From: Engraulis encrasicolus
Lineage: Eukaryota > Chordata > Actinopteri > Clupeiformes > Engraulidae
Reading direction: 5' to 3'
Assembly: GCF_034702125.1 (NCBI RefSeq)
Contig: NC_085861.1
Coordinates: 4,327,645-4,391,644, forward strand
DNA: 64,000 nt
Shown piece after piece: positions 1 to 11,254 of this stretch (positions within the stretch are counted from its first letter, which is position 1; each line of letters starts with the position of its first letter). The notes beneath the pieces are model-generated. The model ran no database searches, was not told the origin of the DNA, and was given only the letters and a program-made list of their open reading frames with translations. A program made the translations under genes and the position numbers.

Positions 1-896
1 CCCTTACCTTTAAATTAGCCTACTGTTGTAAGCCTACATTTTAAAACATTTCGTCGGTATTGTAGTGGCGGTGCAACCGACTGTTTTAAGTTATGACATG
101 GGCGCCAGCTAGGCAACAATAAGACTGCCTTTACCTTTCCAAAAATGAATACAAATCAGTAACCAACACATTAGAAATAACTCAGATATATATATAGACA
201 GATGTAGTGCACAGGGGGTAACGCTGCTATCTCACTCCGGAGGAGGCAGAGGCAGTCCGCTACGATATAGTATATTTATAAAATAGGCTATGAAATGGCC
301 TAATGATAAAAAACTGAACTAAAATAAAAAATTAATTAAAAAAAAATAGAGACGCACGCACGCACTTTCTACACGGTTCGATTTTTGTTTTCATTGCGTT
401 GTAGTGGTAGGCACACAAGTTTGATAAAATATAAAAATAATAGGCTAATAAAATAGGCAGACTAAACTAAACATCTGCCCAGTTAAACGAAAGGTCTGCA
501 TGGGTTGAACGTAACGTCCTTAGGTCTTCGACGAAAAATCCTCAGGTACTGCACGAAACGCCCCATGCCTTCTACTAATGGTCCAACGTTTTGTTCGAAT
601 GGTCCCCTCTCAACAATTCATTACACGAATCGTCTCGAATTCGCATACAGCATACAGCATGCAGAGGCATTTGATGGACACAGATTAAGCCAACACTCTG
701 TGAACCTACTAGCCTAGCGCAGCCAGACCCGTACAGCAAAAAGCTGTACCAGGGTCTAGGAGGGCTGGGCGGCAGTGTGGGCGGGATAAACGGTTGCTTC
801 AGCACTCAACGTCACGCAATAGGATGGTGGAACAACCAATCCCCACACACTTCTGTGTAACGTCATAGCTGTCTTTCACAACGTACACGCGACACG
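1..896. other. Intergenic, no gene seen
   Basis: AT-rich sequence without a coding signal I can support. The short open frames around 505-805 have no recognisable domain and no consistent splice context, so I leave them out. Confidence 0.5.
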
Positions 897-900
897 CCCC

Positions 901-2890
901 TTTGTAGGTGCAGCGGCAACTTCGAGCCGTCGTAGTATTGAATTCATGTGATGACCACAGCCACAAACAAGTTTCCTAATAAATCGTGTTTTCACATATA
1001 CAGTTAAAAAATGCATCGTTTTCAACCACATGGCCCTCCTTGATCAATCAGCGAAATGTCGAGCAATGTGGGGCTTGTTAAATGGTTATATTTATGATTG
1101 TTGTCAACATGGCATGTTCGGTGTTAGCTAGTTAGCTGTATACCCATAACTAATACATGGCTAGCCGCTAGCTCGGTAGACTATGTGTCATTCCCATCTA
1201 TTTAGTAAGCGACTTACAGACTTTCAAAGCTCCCAAATGTCTCGTTTTTAATGACATGGATCTTACTAGAATTTGGGGCAGGCATATAATACAAGGCTGG
1301 ATACCTAGCTCTGTTATTGACGACAGGTTAGCTAGCCACTAGCGAGGGCCTCTTTGTAGGTGAAGCGGCAACTTCCAGCCGTCGTAGCAGTGAAAGCGTG
1401 TGATGACCACAGCCACAAACAAGTTTCCTAATAAATCGTGTTTTCACTTATACAGTTCAAAAATGCATCGTTTTCAACCACAAATGTCGAGCAATTTGGG
1501 GGTTGTTAAATGGTTATATTTATGATTGTTGTCAACATGGCATGTTCGGTGTTAGCTAGCTAGCTGTATACCCATAACTTCCCCTGATTGTCGCTCCCAA
1601 CGCAGGACGCTCCCCGGTAGAGATGATATAAAACCCGGAGGATCCGGTTGGAGAGCCGGATCAAGACCTCATCCGAACAGACCGGATTGCTGTCGTGCAT
1701 TGATCCGCCAAAGGTGGGTCAGACGGCATTTCATTAATATGTCAACAAAATGGCAGTTACAGCGCGAGAAATTGTGAAACCGGAATATATCTTCTTTAGT
1801 TGACTACAACAGCCATTCTCTAATCTCCCTAGTATGCTGTTCAGTCACGAACACTCACTGAGTAAAACTGAACCAACTCCCGCCTCGTCATTCATCGAGC
1901 CTGTTAGATCCGTCCAGCCTGTTGTGGCCAATTGAGTCGCGGATCCCCGTGTGTGTGCTTCTGACTCTGTTGAGGTCTACATTCCTAAATGTTAACAGTG
2001 CTCTGCCAACGCTTTAACATCTCAGTCTGTAGGCTACTCTTAGGGAAATTATAGTCTACAGACGTGACTCTACTATCACTCACTGCGTTACAGCGTACAG
2101 TCTATAAAGCCACTGCTGTCACTCCCCTCGTCCGAGTCACTCAGCAGCGGCGCCCTCGGCGACTCGGTGAGACGAATCCTGACTGAGTTGTTGGTAGCAG
2201 CGAATCCCCTACGGATCGGATCAACACTTAAGTTTCGTTTTTGCCACGAGTGTGCGAGTCGCAAGGCAACTCGGCAGCGGAAGCGAGTGGTCATCTGCTG
2301 CTCGCCTCCTGACTGTCCCTGTTTAACTAGACTTCTGCTCCCAAATATTTGACTTTTAGTCTTCTTAAATACAAACACACACATTATTTATTGCAAAATC
2401 CGGGACATGCCGTTTCACTGCTGCCAGAGGCTGTTCGAGTTGTAGTTGCATGTTTGAGGAGACCCAGGTGGGTCGGCTTGCAGCATGAGTTTAGGAACTG
2501 TGACATTCATAAAGTGAGTTTTGTTGATCAAACTGTCTTACTCTTTGATTTATCAACGTGAATTGATAAATGGAACAACAAAGGCGAGGCGCATAGCTAC
2601 TTAACGGCAGAAACGTTTTAAAAAATACATTATTATTATTTATTTTTATTTATTTTAAATAAGTGATCCGAATGATCCGAGTGATCCGTCTAATCCGGGT
2701 ACCCTCCTTGGAATGATCCAATCAATCCGGACGCCTCAAAGATTCGAGTTAAGCACCTCTACTCCCCGGTCAGCTCGCTCCCACTAGCCAGACTATCGAT
2801 CCCATCTATTTAGTAAGCTACTCAAAGACTTTCAAAGCTCCCAAATGTCTCGTTTTTAATGGCATGTGTCTTATTAGAAATTGGGGCCGC
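901..2890. repeat. Imperfect direct duplication, second copy interrupted
   Basis: About 230-250 bp at 901-1150 recurs at 1352-1580 with few differences. Both copies share the CGGCAACTT, AATAAATCGTGTTTTCAC and TTAGCTAG(T/C)TAGCTGTATA stretches. The next part of the first copy (1194-1280, CCCATCTATTTAGTAAGC onward) recurs only at 2798-2888. The second copy is therefore split by about 1.2 kb of unrelated sequence (1581-2797). The insert has many GATCCG words and no clear terminal repeat, so its nature is unknown. The open frames at 2088-2384 inside it are not recognisable genes. Confidence 0.6.
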
Positions 2891-3752
2891 AATTTCATTC
2901 TACACCTACAGTAGTGGTCTGATAATAGCGTGTGACTATCTGGTTCTGTAAAATGCTCAACTTAGCTTACCGAGCTAGTTTAAAACATCGAATGATCAAA
3001 TGGTAATGTGTTGAGATTTGTGTCCGATAAGTTCATGGTGTATTATTACATCAATCCATGTCAGCCACGAAATGTATTATCATCCAGGCTTTTTAAATTA
3101 AGTAAACACTTTTGTGCTGTATGTAGCACGGACGGACACCATGCTTCTTCTTAGAAAGTTTCCTGTTTACTAGGTAGCCCGGTCCCCCTCGCGATTTGAT
3201 TGGCCCTGTCATCGGATAACTTTCAGCCTCGCAAAACGACCGGGGTCCGCTAGACTGCCCCCGGGAGCAAATTCAATTTGCGGTCGCTAGGGGCGTCTAG
3301 ATTTCTAGGCTATGAACCTACAGCAGTTTGGCCAGATTATACATGGGTTCTCAATTATTTTTTTCCCCTGGCTGCGCGACCCTGGCTGTGCACAGCTCAA
3401 CCTCTGACGGTGCATTCACACCAACGGCGCGGATGTCCACTTAACGTCTGTTTTTTGTCCGAAATGGTTAGAATACATGAAAACAGATCATGCCTAGCAC
3501 ACAGGAGCGCGGTGTAAGAGTGGCGCAAGTCCGTCCCGATCGGACATGTCAGCGTTGCTCCTTCAAAATAGAACTCAAGTCTGTTTTCCTGCGCGGACGT
3601 CTGCGTTCAATGAGCGGCTCCCATTGAAAATGAATGGCTGCTGCCATGGATAGAACGAGGACGTTTACTGTGCAGTGTGAAAGGCAGCCCGCGAACCTCT
3701 CGGACTCGCACTGCTCCCGGAGACGTGAAGTGAACGCGAATATCTTGGTGTG

Positions 3753-5059
3753 TACAGTATATCACGAAAGTGAATACACCCCTCACAGTTTTGCAGATTT
3801 TTGAGTATATCTTTTCATAGGAAAGCATTACAGAAATTTCACTTTGACACAATGATTAGTGACCTTTTAACAACATATTTAACCGCTTAAATTTCTTGTT
3901 CACTCAGAAAAAAACTAAATACAGCCATTAATGTTTGAACATGTACTGATAAAAGTGAGTACACCCCAGATTAAAATCCGGTAGAGAAGGGGCTATGTTG
4001 GCTCGAATCGTCTCGAAATGAAACGAAATGAAAAGGGATGACAAGGGAGGTCATCAGTGTGCTTTTCAACCTTTCTTTGCATTGAACTTTTAAATTTTGA
4101 GTCTGCGTCTGGCTTAAATAGACTAGTGTGAGATTTGAATGCAATCCTATGGAGAATATCATGATCTGCTTCAGTAGTCACAGTGCATGTTGACATGCAT
4201 GTTTCTTTTAGGTGTATTTCAGATTGCCAATGTTGACAGCATTCATGCATCCCCAAATCATGTCAGTCCCACTACCATGCTTGGCTTATGAGAGGATACA
4301 CCTTTTTTGTAAAACTCACTTGTTTACCACCACACATGCTTGACACCATCTAAAGCAAATTTGTTTATCTTTGTCTCTTCAGATCACACGACATGGTTCC
4401 AGTGATCCATATCCTTGGTCTGTTCATCTCTCTTGAGACCAAGATAAACAAATTTGCTTTAGATGGTGTCAAACATGTGTGGTGGTAAACAAGTGAGTTT
4501 TACAAAAAAGGTGTATCCTCTCATAAGCCAAGCATGGTAGTGGGACTGGCATGGTTTGGGGATGCATGAATGCTGTCAACATTGGCAATCTGAAATACAC
4601 CTAAAAGAAACATACATGTCAACATGCACTGTGACTACTGAAGCAGATCATGATATTCTCCATAGGATTGCATTCAAATCTCACACCAATCTATTTAAGC
4701 CAGATGCAGACTCAAAATTTAAAAGTTCAATGCAAAGAAAGGTTGAAACGCACACTGATGACCTCCCTTGTCATCCCTTTTCATTTCGTTTCATTTCGAG
4801 ATGATTCGAGCCAACATAGCCCCTTCTCTACCGGATTTTAATCTGGGGTGTACTCACTTTTGTGAGTACATGTTCAAACATTAATGGCTGTATTTAGTTT
4901 TTTTCTGAGTGAACAAGAAATTTAAGCGGTTAAATATGTTGTTAAAAGGTCACTAATCATTGTGTCGAAGTGAAATTTCTGTAATGCTTTCCTATGAAAA
5001 GATATACTCAAAAATCTGCAAAACTGTGAGGGGTGTATTCACTTTCGTGATATACTGTA
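3753..5059. mobile_element. Fold-back Tc1-like element, copy 1
   Basis: A nearly perfect inverted repeat. Arms of about 620 bp (3755-4377 and 4437-5057) flank a short unique centre at about 4380-4436. The ends read CAGTATATCACGAAAGTG and its complement, next to TA dinucleotides at 3753 and 5058, as expected for Tc1/mariner insertion. Each arm carries a decayed Tc1 transposase fragment; near 4530-4600 on the plus strand the conceptual peptide contains MVWGCMNAVNIGNL, which resembles the conserved MVWG block of Tc1 transposases. No intact transposase is present, so the element is non-autonomous. A second copy lies at 36502-37782. Confidence 0.85.
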
Positions 5060-5394
5060 TGTACCGTGATTGTTGGAAACCACTGTTGGTCAAAAAAATA
5101 TCTCATGTGGTTGGCTGCCAGTGTCTTGCCCCTGCTCACAACACCGTTTATAAATAAATAAATAAAAAACATGTATGAGCATGGGAAGAATTTTGTTGTT
5201 GTGATAGCAAGACTTGGTCCCCAATTGTTTGGGAGAGCCCACCCAAATAATCAAATTGCTGGCCCCTGCCCAATCCACTAGCTCCATAACATAATAGAAG
5301 TGGAAAATTAATTGAGGAAAAAAATCAAACGGAAACATATCTTATCGAAAATAATCAAATCAGTGCCTTAACCCCTTAAGACACGGCTTTATAA

Positions 5395-5485
5395 ATTAGC
5401 TGTTACCAGCATGGCAATGACCAAGTCGTAATGTATTACTAAGGGCCCTGTGCACTGTCATAGTAGTGTAGTACTATAGTAGTTA
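5395..5485 (+). repeat. Dispersed ~100-bp repeat, copy 1
   Basis: The block with GCAATGACCAAGTCGTAATG and a following TACTAAGGGCCC is shared with 10184-10302 and, inverted, 25872-25985. The family is unidentified. Function unknown. Confidence 0.5.
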
Positions 5486-5649
5486 ACTTTCAATGTCTAT
5501 TACAGCGTGCCACAGGAGGTACGGCGTGCATTAAGGGGCTACGAAATCGATATCAAATGGTATGGAGGCGGTGGTTCACAGTACGGGTGCAGCCAAAGGG
5601 AGCAGTGTGGCTGGACGTACCATGCTCAGGAGGATACCACAGTCATGGA

Positions 5650-7196
5650 CAGGGCTGTAGTGGTCAAATTAGAGGTGGGTAAACTATGAATTTTTTGATC
5701 AGACAGACCATGACGTGACGCAACGCGACGCGACACAGCACAAAGTGACGCAAAGCAACACTCCAAGGCCTTTCACTTTTTTGCATATTTTGCATCCAAG
5801 ATATTCACCATTGACAATAAGCCAAGGGTTATCTTTTTTAAACCATATGTGTTGTTTTTCTGTCCAGATACTGGGATGGCATCTGCTCTCTCTTTCTCCT
5901 CTCACTGTGTCTTCAGTCTCAGATTCTGCATCTCCCTCTACTTCAGACTCTCCACTCTCCATCTCTCCTGTCCCTGTTTATTCTCTTACTCCTCTCGCAC
6001 TACCTGTTTCTTCATCTCCTATTTCATCTTTCTCTGTTTCCTCATTCTCTGTTGGTCCTCTTTCATTCCCTCCTCTTTCCTCTTCTATCTCTATCTGATC
6101 TCCTGGTGTTTCTCCTCTCCCTGTGATCTCTGCCTCATTGCCTGTACCATCACTGCCTGAAAAAAGTAGAATTTAAGAGTTGTGGGGCTGAGAACAACAG
6201 TTAAGCAGCCTGCCAATTACACTGACAACATAAGTTAAAGGATCACTCATGTAGGCTATAACTACCTACGTCAGCATAAGTAGCCTATACAGCATGTTTT
6301 TTTGTTATATTGTTTTATATTTAGAAAATATAACATTGCTATTTTTGTTTTACACGTGCCAATTCAATGGCTGTTTAAAAAAAATCATAGGCCTATATAA
6401 GCCATCATATAAATCGTATTTTTGCGGTATTTAGAATGACAATTGACCTTTTATTTGGTTTGCTATTCTCATTTCACCTTGAAGCACGAGAATGTCTCGT
6501 GCTGTAAAATTATAGTTGTAAAAATTACACTGGTGGCATTGCTAGCTTTCGTGATGTAGAATGACAAGCGGTGGGTGACGAGTGCAATACAAGGATAGAC
6601 TACGCATTAGCTAATCTGAAAGCTTGTTCTGTCATTGCCAAAATTCGTCAAGTCAAACTTATTTATAAAGCATGTGTAAATTAATCGACTCATGTAAATT
6701 GATCTCTGTCAGTCTTACTTTGTACTTGAGGCCTTTTGCTGGCATCTGCGGAAGTGGAAGCACTGGATGGTCTCTTCAAATATCTCCTAATATCCATGAA
6801 GATTAACTTTGAACAGGTAGGCAGGCAGGCAACTACACAACGTGTATGTGTTTACATATTCCCTGGATCCTGATTGGTGTCGCCGCCGCAGCCGAAAGGC
6901 ACTGATTGGAAGATCACATAGGCCCTACCCGAATACAGAGCAGATGAAAATGATTCCTACTAAACCGTTAAGTATGTTCAACAATATTTTTTAAATGACA
7001 CCAAATTTATTTTGGATTATTCCAACGGCAGATCACAAGGCGCAGGGAACTTTGACGTGCGTAATTGCCATTTAGAGCTGCGTAAACGCTATTTAGAGGT
7101 GGGTAAACGCTATTTAGAGGTGGGTAAACGCTATTTCCTAAATTCCAGAGGTGCGTAAACGGCGTTTACGTGCGTTTACCCTCCACTACAGCCCTG
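5650..7196 (-). mobile_element. hAT-like element with GGTGGGTAAACG subterminal repeats
   Basis: The ends are 14-bp inverted repeats CAGGGCTGTAGTGG (5650) and its complement ending at 7196. Inside the right end, the block GGTGGGTAAACGCTATTTAG is repeated three times at about 7070-7135. Between the ends on the minus strand lie the first two exons of a transposase-like gene (listed separately). I see no matching 8-bp target duplication, so the assignment to hAT rests on the internal protein and the CAG-type ends. Most of an autonomous transposase is missing. Confidence 0.6.
5700..6797 (-). pseudogene. Transposase-derived N-terminal fragment (KIAA1586/ZNF862-like)
   Basis: Exon 1 (6719-6797) encodes MDIRRYLKRPSSASTSADAS..., the kind of short basic/serine-rich start common in this domesticated-transposase class. 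It ends at a GTAAGA donor in phase 1. Exon 2 begins at 6156 after a TTTTTTCAG acceptor, in matching phase. It encodes a glutamate-rich spacer and then a C2H2/TTF-like block (WFKKDNPWLIVNGEYLGCKI, then CKKVKGLG). The frame is broken by a TAA at 5978-5980 and then continues in the same frame. No catalytic (DDE/RNase H) region follows in the window. I read it as a dead fragment of a hAT-like transposase gene; the family assignment is from memory of the motif. Confidence 0.6.
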
Positions 7197-7256
7197 ATTA
7201 CCAATTCACCGATATCATCTTGGTTGCATTTTGATGACAATTTGTTTATTTGAGCA

Positions 7257-7560
7257 CCTAAACAGTGTATCACTCCTACCTAGCGTGTTAAGAACCTAAA
7301 CAGTGTCTCACTCTTACCTAGCGTATTAAGAACCTAAACAGTGTCTCACTCTTACCTAGCGTATTAAGAACCTAAACAGTGTCTCACTCTTACCTAGCGT
7401 ATTAAGAACCTAAACAGTGTCTCACTCTTACCTAGCGTATTAAGAACCTAAACAGTGTCTCACTCTTACCTAGCGTGTTAAGAACCTAAACAGTGTCTCA
7501 CTCCTACCTAGCGTGTTAAGAACCTAAACAGTGTCTCACTCTTACCTAGCGTGTTAAGAA
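7257..7560 (-). repeat. 38-bp minisatellite carrying a splice donor (8 units)
   Basis: Eight head-to-tail 38-bp units start at 7257, 7295, 7333, 7371, 7409, 7447, 7485 and 7523. Read on the minus strand, each unit contains ACGCTAG|GTAAGAG (a strong 5' splice-site consensus; one or two units have GTAGGAG). Each also contains CTGTTTAG|GTT, which resembles a 3' splice site. The array joins the 3' end of the FZ-gene exon at 7561 without a gap, so the donor of that exon appears to have been amplified. Confidence 0.9.
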
Positions 7561-7696
7561 CCTGTGCAAATCTGGTTGCAGACCGCCACCGCCCAGCGAA
7601 CAGGTTACTCAGGTTGCCGAGATACGTCTTCAGGGCCTCAAACTCTGCTGTATTCAGATCATCAGATCCATCTTTCTGAGGTGCATTTTTTAAGGA
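7561..7696 (-). CDS. FZ-domain gene exon 4 (3' end fused to minisatellite)
   Basis: Open frame GSDDLNTAEFEALKTYLGNL followed by SNLFAGRWRSATRFAQVLNT. The last residues come from the first unit of the 38-bp array, whose CTAG|GTAAGA is the likely donor. The 5' boundary is uncertain by a few bases, and an unseen intervening exon cannot be excluded. Confidence 0.55.
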
Positions 7697-9177
7697 AAAC
7701 AAATTATGGTATGGAAAAAAAACAAAATACAAAACAAAACAACAACAACAACAACAACAAAAATGTGGTGAGACTTTAGAATAATGTTCCTTTAAAAAGC
7801 TTTATTAACGGTTTATTATGATGTACCAATGCACTAAATATTAACCAGCATGTAAATGATTAAGAGAGAACAGCTGCACATTAGAGTGGAAATCGGATGT
7901 AAATGAGAGGCTGAAACTAATGTGTTTTCAAAAATATCCATATGTGTTAACAGCTTCTGAGACTGGCGTAGTCGAATTTGACTCCAACCTATGACATAAA
8001 CATCTGTTAGTCATTTATAAATATGTGTAAATGTTTTGTTCAATAAGAGTTGGAAATAAATGTTACCAACAGGTTACAGTAGATTAAAATAGGACAATTT
8101 CTTACATAGGCACTGTTGTTGTACTTTCAAGGTTACACTACAGTCAGCCATATAAGATAACTGCAGTTCTTCGCATCATATAAAATCCTATCTGATGAGG
8201 TCATGGTGATGTAGATTTAACCAAAAACTCAGGGACGTGTCTGCTCTTAAGGATACATCGCTGTAAAGAAATAGGTAGCGGCACGTCAAAGTACTCAAAA
8301 CTGGAAGCAGAAAAAGAATAGAATTTAATAGACAGTATTAACAGAGATTCTTTAAGTATAGAGATATGCCAACATAATAGGTTACTATGGGCACCTAACG
8401 ATACCAGGTTCTGGTCTGCCTAACGGGGCGTGTCATAATGCTCCTAGCATTGAATAGAACAGTCCTCAGGTCTGCCTAGGTCTGCCTAAAGGGGGATTCC
8501 CCCCCAATAATAGAACCCGGAAACAATGGGCCAATGGAACCTCTCTCTTTCTACTCTCTCTGGTATTAAACTCAGGTGAGAGCAGTGTTGCCAGATGTAC
8601 GATCATTGTCGTATTTGTACCAGAATTTTGTCCATTTTGACCTCAGAACGATCAAAAAAACATGATGTACGATAATTTCAGAGTTCTCATTCAATTCATT
8701 TTGATGCCTTGCAACAAAAATGTATGTCTTGTACGATAATTTCCTCCGAAAAAACCCCAAAAAACGATAATTTTGAGGTTTCGGTACGATAATTCAGCAT
8801 TTTCCATCTGGCAACAGTAAAAGTATTAAATATTGATTGAAGAAGGTCGGATGACAAAAGCAACATGTATTTAAGTTAACTCAGTGCTGGAATAGACAAT
8901 GTGTGGGATCTGTCTTGCAAAATAGATAATTTTAAAAAATTAAAAAAGATTTTAAAAAGTCAGATTTATCATTTTACCTTCACTCCTTTCGGCAGCAGCT
9001 TTGCTGTTCAGAATCGAGGGCAGATCAGACATTTTGATACTCTGTTGAGGTGTAGAGGTTGTTATCTAGGACATAGATATCAAAAGTATTATCAGTTGAG
9101 ATCATAACCTTCAAAAATAAAATATAATAAAATAACTACATGAAATAAATACATGAATGAATACTGTATATAGTAAA

Positions 9178-9255
<78 letters not shown>

Positions 9256-10672
9256 GTAGCAGTACTGTTACAGATGTAATTACACTTGTAAAAACACTAA
9301 TAGTGTCATATTACATAGTTTCAGCTGTGTAATGTCACACTTCTAAAAACACTACTAGTGTCATATTACGTAGTTTCAGCTGTGTATGTCATGCTACTAT
9401 GTTGTAATTACATCTGTAATAATACTTTTGTGTCTACTTTATACATCTCTGCACACACACACACACACAGTCTACACACACTGTCTACACACACACACAC
9501 ACACACACACTGTCTACACACGCACACACACACTGTCTACACACACACACGTTGTGAAAGCACATAGTCTTACTCCTTCAGCGTTGTCATCATCACAAGT
9601 CAGGAGACTGAATTTGTCACAGTTGAGCGCCTCTGGCCAGAGAACCGCAAACTCCTTCATCACTGGCTCACAGCCTCGTCTCGCCGCCTCGCACGTCGTC
9701 TTGCACGGCGCCTGCGCTTTCCCGGACTCGCACTGCGGGGCGTACACTGAGCAGAGGAACGGCTTCAAGGCTGTGGAGCACCCGAGCTCCACGAGGGGGG
9801 ACAGCTCGCTAACCTCCCTACCAGCCTCCTGTTGGGTCTTGTGGCCCAACGCGTTTGGCATGAGGGTCTGGGTGTAAGGCAGGTCTTTGCATAGAGGGAG
9901 TGTGAGCGGTTCACACGTTCCAGTGGATGTGGGAGTCTTTTCTTTTCTGCCCTGCACCTGGATGGAGGAACAAACCCAACAGCTTTGCTTTATGGGATGT
10001 CACGCACCATACCAAACTAATCAGAGAATTACACACATGGGACAATAACATAGAAGAATTACGTGCATACAGTACAATTGTTGGTGATGCCTTATTTAGG
10101 AACGAGACACAGTCAAACAAATATTCTGCACCAAAGCTTGTCAGACCTCAACTGGCTCTCTCCAGATATGTGGTGCCACAAATACCCGTTAAAACACAGT
10201 GTTATAATGCTGTTGTTACTAGCATGTCAATGACCGAGTCGTAGTGCATTACTAAAGGCCTTTATTATGTCATAGTTGAGTAATATTATGGTAATCAACT
10301 TTCTTTTTAAGAAAAGATATTATTACAAGCGTTTTGCCTTTATTTTTGCCATATAGGACAGTAAAGAGCGACAAGAAGCGAATGTGGAGAGAGAGATGGG
10401 GCAGGGATGGCAAATGACCCAGGCCGGATTCGAACCCTGGGTGCAAGCCTTGGGCATGCAAGCCCAAATATGGGGAGGCTTAGCGTGCTGCGCCACAGCA
10501 GCCCCCCCACCCTCCTAATAGTAAATAGCAAATGACACGCCCTACCCTTTAAATAACACAATTCCCATGGCAACAGGCTTGGCAAGTCATCATCATCATA
10601 GTGTATGTGTAGGCTACTTACTGAGACGGCGGCAACAGCAAGTCCAGTAAACATCAACTGCAGGAGCTTCAT
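7561..10672 (-). CDS. Secreted Frizzled-CRD protein, 4 exons seen (partial)
   Basis: Exon 1 (10622-10672) gives a 17-residue hydrophobic signal peptide, MKLLQLMFTGLAVAAVS. Exon 2 (9574-9957) encodes a complete FZ cysteine-rich domain: ten cysteines in the Frizzled order, starting CEPLTLPLCKDLPY and ending LNCDKFSLLTC. Exon 3 (8978-9041) encodes SIKMSDLPSILNSKAAAERS. Exon 4 (about 7561-7696) encodes a hydrophilic stretch ending SNLFAGRWRSATRFAQ. Phases match through exons 1-3. The exon 4 acceptor is uncertain: CAG|AAAG breaks phase, AAAG|ATGG keeps it. FZ domains bind Wnt ligands or lipid groups, so an extracellular role is likely. The CRD is closer to Frizzled/sFRP type than to carboxypeptidase Z. 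I do not recognise the gene beyond this domain, see no netrin-like or seven-helix region, and cannot find the 3' end. Confidence 0.7.
8340..8572 (+). repeat. Unclassified ~220-bp dispersed repeat, copy 1
   Basis: Begins at AGATTCTTTAAGTATAGAGA and contains ATGCCAACATAATAGG and tandem GGTCTGCCTA words, ending near CAATGGAACCTCTCTC. It recurs inverted at 49843-50067 and direct at 62622-62830. It has no TIR or tRNA-like head that I can see. Confidence 0.7.
8978..9041 (-). CDS. FZ-domain gene exon 3
   Basis: 64 bp: acceptor CTCAACAG|AGT, 21 codons plus one base, donor GAAG|GTAAAA. It reads on in frame from exon 2. No known domain. Confidence 0.6.
9181..9254. repeat. (CA)n microsatellite
   Basis: Uninterrupted CA dinucleotides. 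A second, interrupted CA tract with GTCTACACACACT blocks lies at 9444-9550, next to the donor of the FZ-gene exon 2. Confidence 0.95.
9574..9957 (-). CDS. FZ-domain gene exon 2: Frizzled cysteine-rich domain
   Basis: 128 codons, phase 0 on both sides, with acceptor CATCCAG|GTG and donor GGA|GTAAGA. All ten conserved CRD cysteines are present (residues C32 to the C of LLTC). Confidence 0.85.
10184..10302 (+). repeat. Dispersed ~100-bp repeat, copy 2
   Basis: Shares CCGTTAAAA, CAATGACCGAGTCGTAGT and TACTAAAGGCC with the copies at 5395-5485 and 25872-25985 (inverted). It lies in intron 1 of the FZ gene. Confidence 0.5.
10330..10512 (-). mobile_element. tRNA-derived SINE
   Basis: Read on the minus strand, the head has an A-box-like TGGCGCAGCACGC and a B-box GGGTTCGAATCC, followed by a body containing CATTTGCCATCCCTGCCC and an AATAAAGGC-type tail. 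The internal pol III promoter with a long non-tRNA tail identifies a SINE rather than a tRNA gene. Truncated relatives are at 18765-18915 and 27965-28110. Confidence 0.8.
10622..10672 (-). CDS. FZ-domain gene exon 1: signal peptide
   Basis: ATG at 10672, 17 codons, then a GTAAGTAG donor in phase 0. The residues form a typical short hydrophobic signal sequence. Confidence 0.7.
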
Positions 10673-11040
10673 TATAAAAACGCAGCTCCTTTCACAGCCT
10701 AAATCGGAGCTGTTGTTTTCTGTACAGGCAGCAGTACCCTTGTGAAGGCCATGGGCCCCAAACAGAGCCTCTTACGACAGAAACATGATGATTTAATTAG
10801 GCCAGCAGCACCCATGGAGAGTTCTTGCCAGAGAGTCTTGGCCTTTCCCTTTTGCGTTACGGTTACACAATACCTCCCTTTTCACTCCACCTCCCACATT
10901 CACTTTCCCTCACTGGTTATGTGCTGTAAGCAGACATGTCTAATACGTGTGATGTCCACATAGACATGTTTATCTCATTCAGTTGAAAGATAGTAGAGTA
11001 AAGTACTATTATCTATCCAGAAGGGAATGAAGGTGTCTAA

Positions 11041-11054
11041 CACACACACACACA

Positions 11055-11132
<78 letters not shown>

Positions 11133-11161
11133 AACATGTGGTCCTGTTAGCATGTTGCACG

Positions 11162-11250
<89 letters not shown>
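11041..11250. repeat. (CA)n with (CACG)n interruption
   Basis: Two long CA tracts separated by a short unique segment at about 11132-11163; the first has a GCAC-type interruption at 11055-11090. Confidence 0.95.

Positions 11251-11254
<4 letters not shown>

Noticed and set aside
3971..4804. Paired ORFs of 60-87 codons
   Set aside because: They are mirror images from the arms of the fold-back Tc1 element, not host genes.
7257..7560. CRISPR-like regular repeats
   Set aside because: There are no unique spacers; the units are contiguous, and the context is a vertebrate gene.
10430..10510. Possible tRNA gene (A and B boxes)
   Set aside because: No convincing cloverleaf, a long non-tRNA tail and related truncated copies in introns show a SINE.
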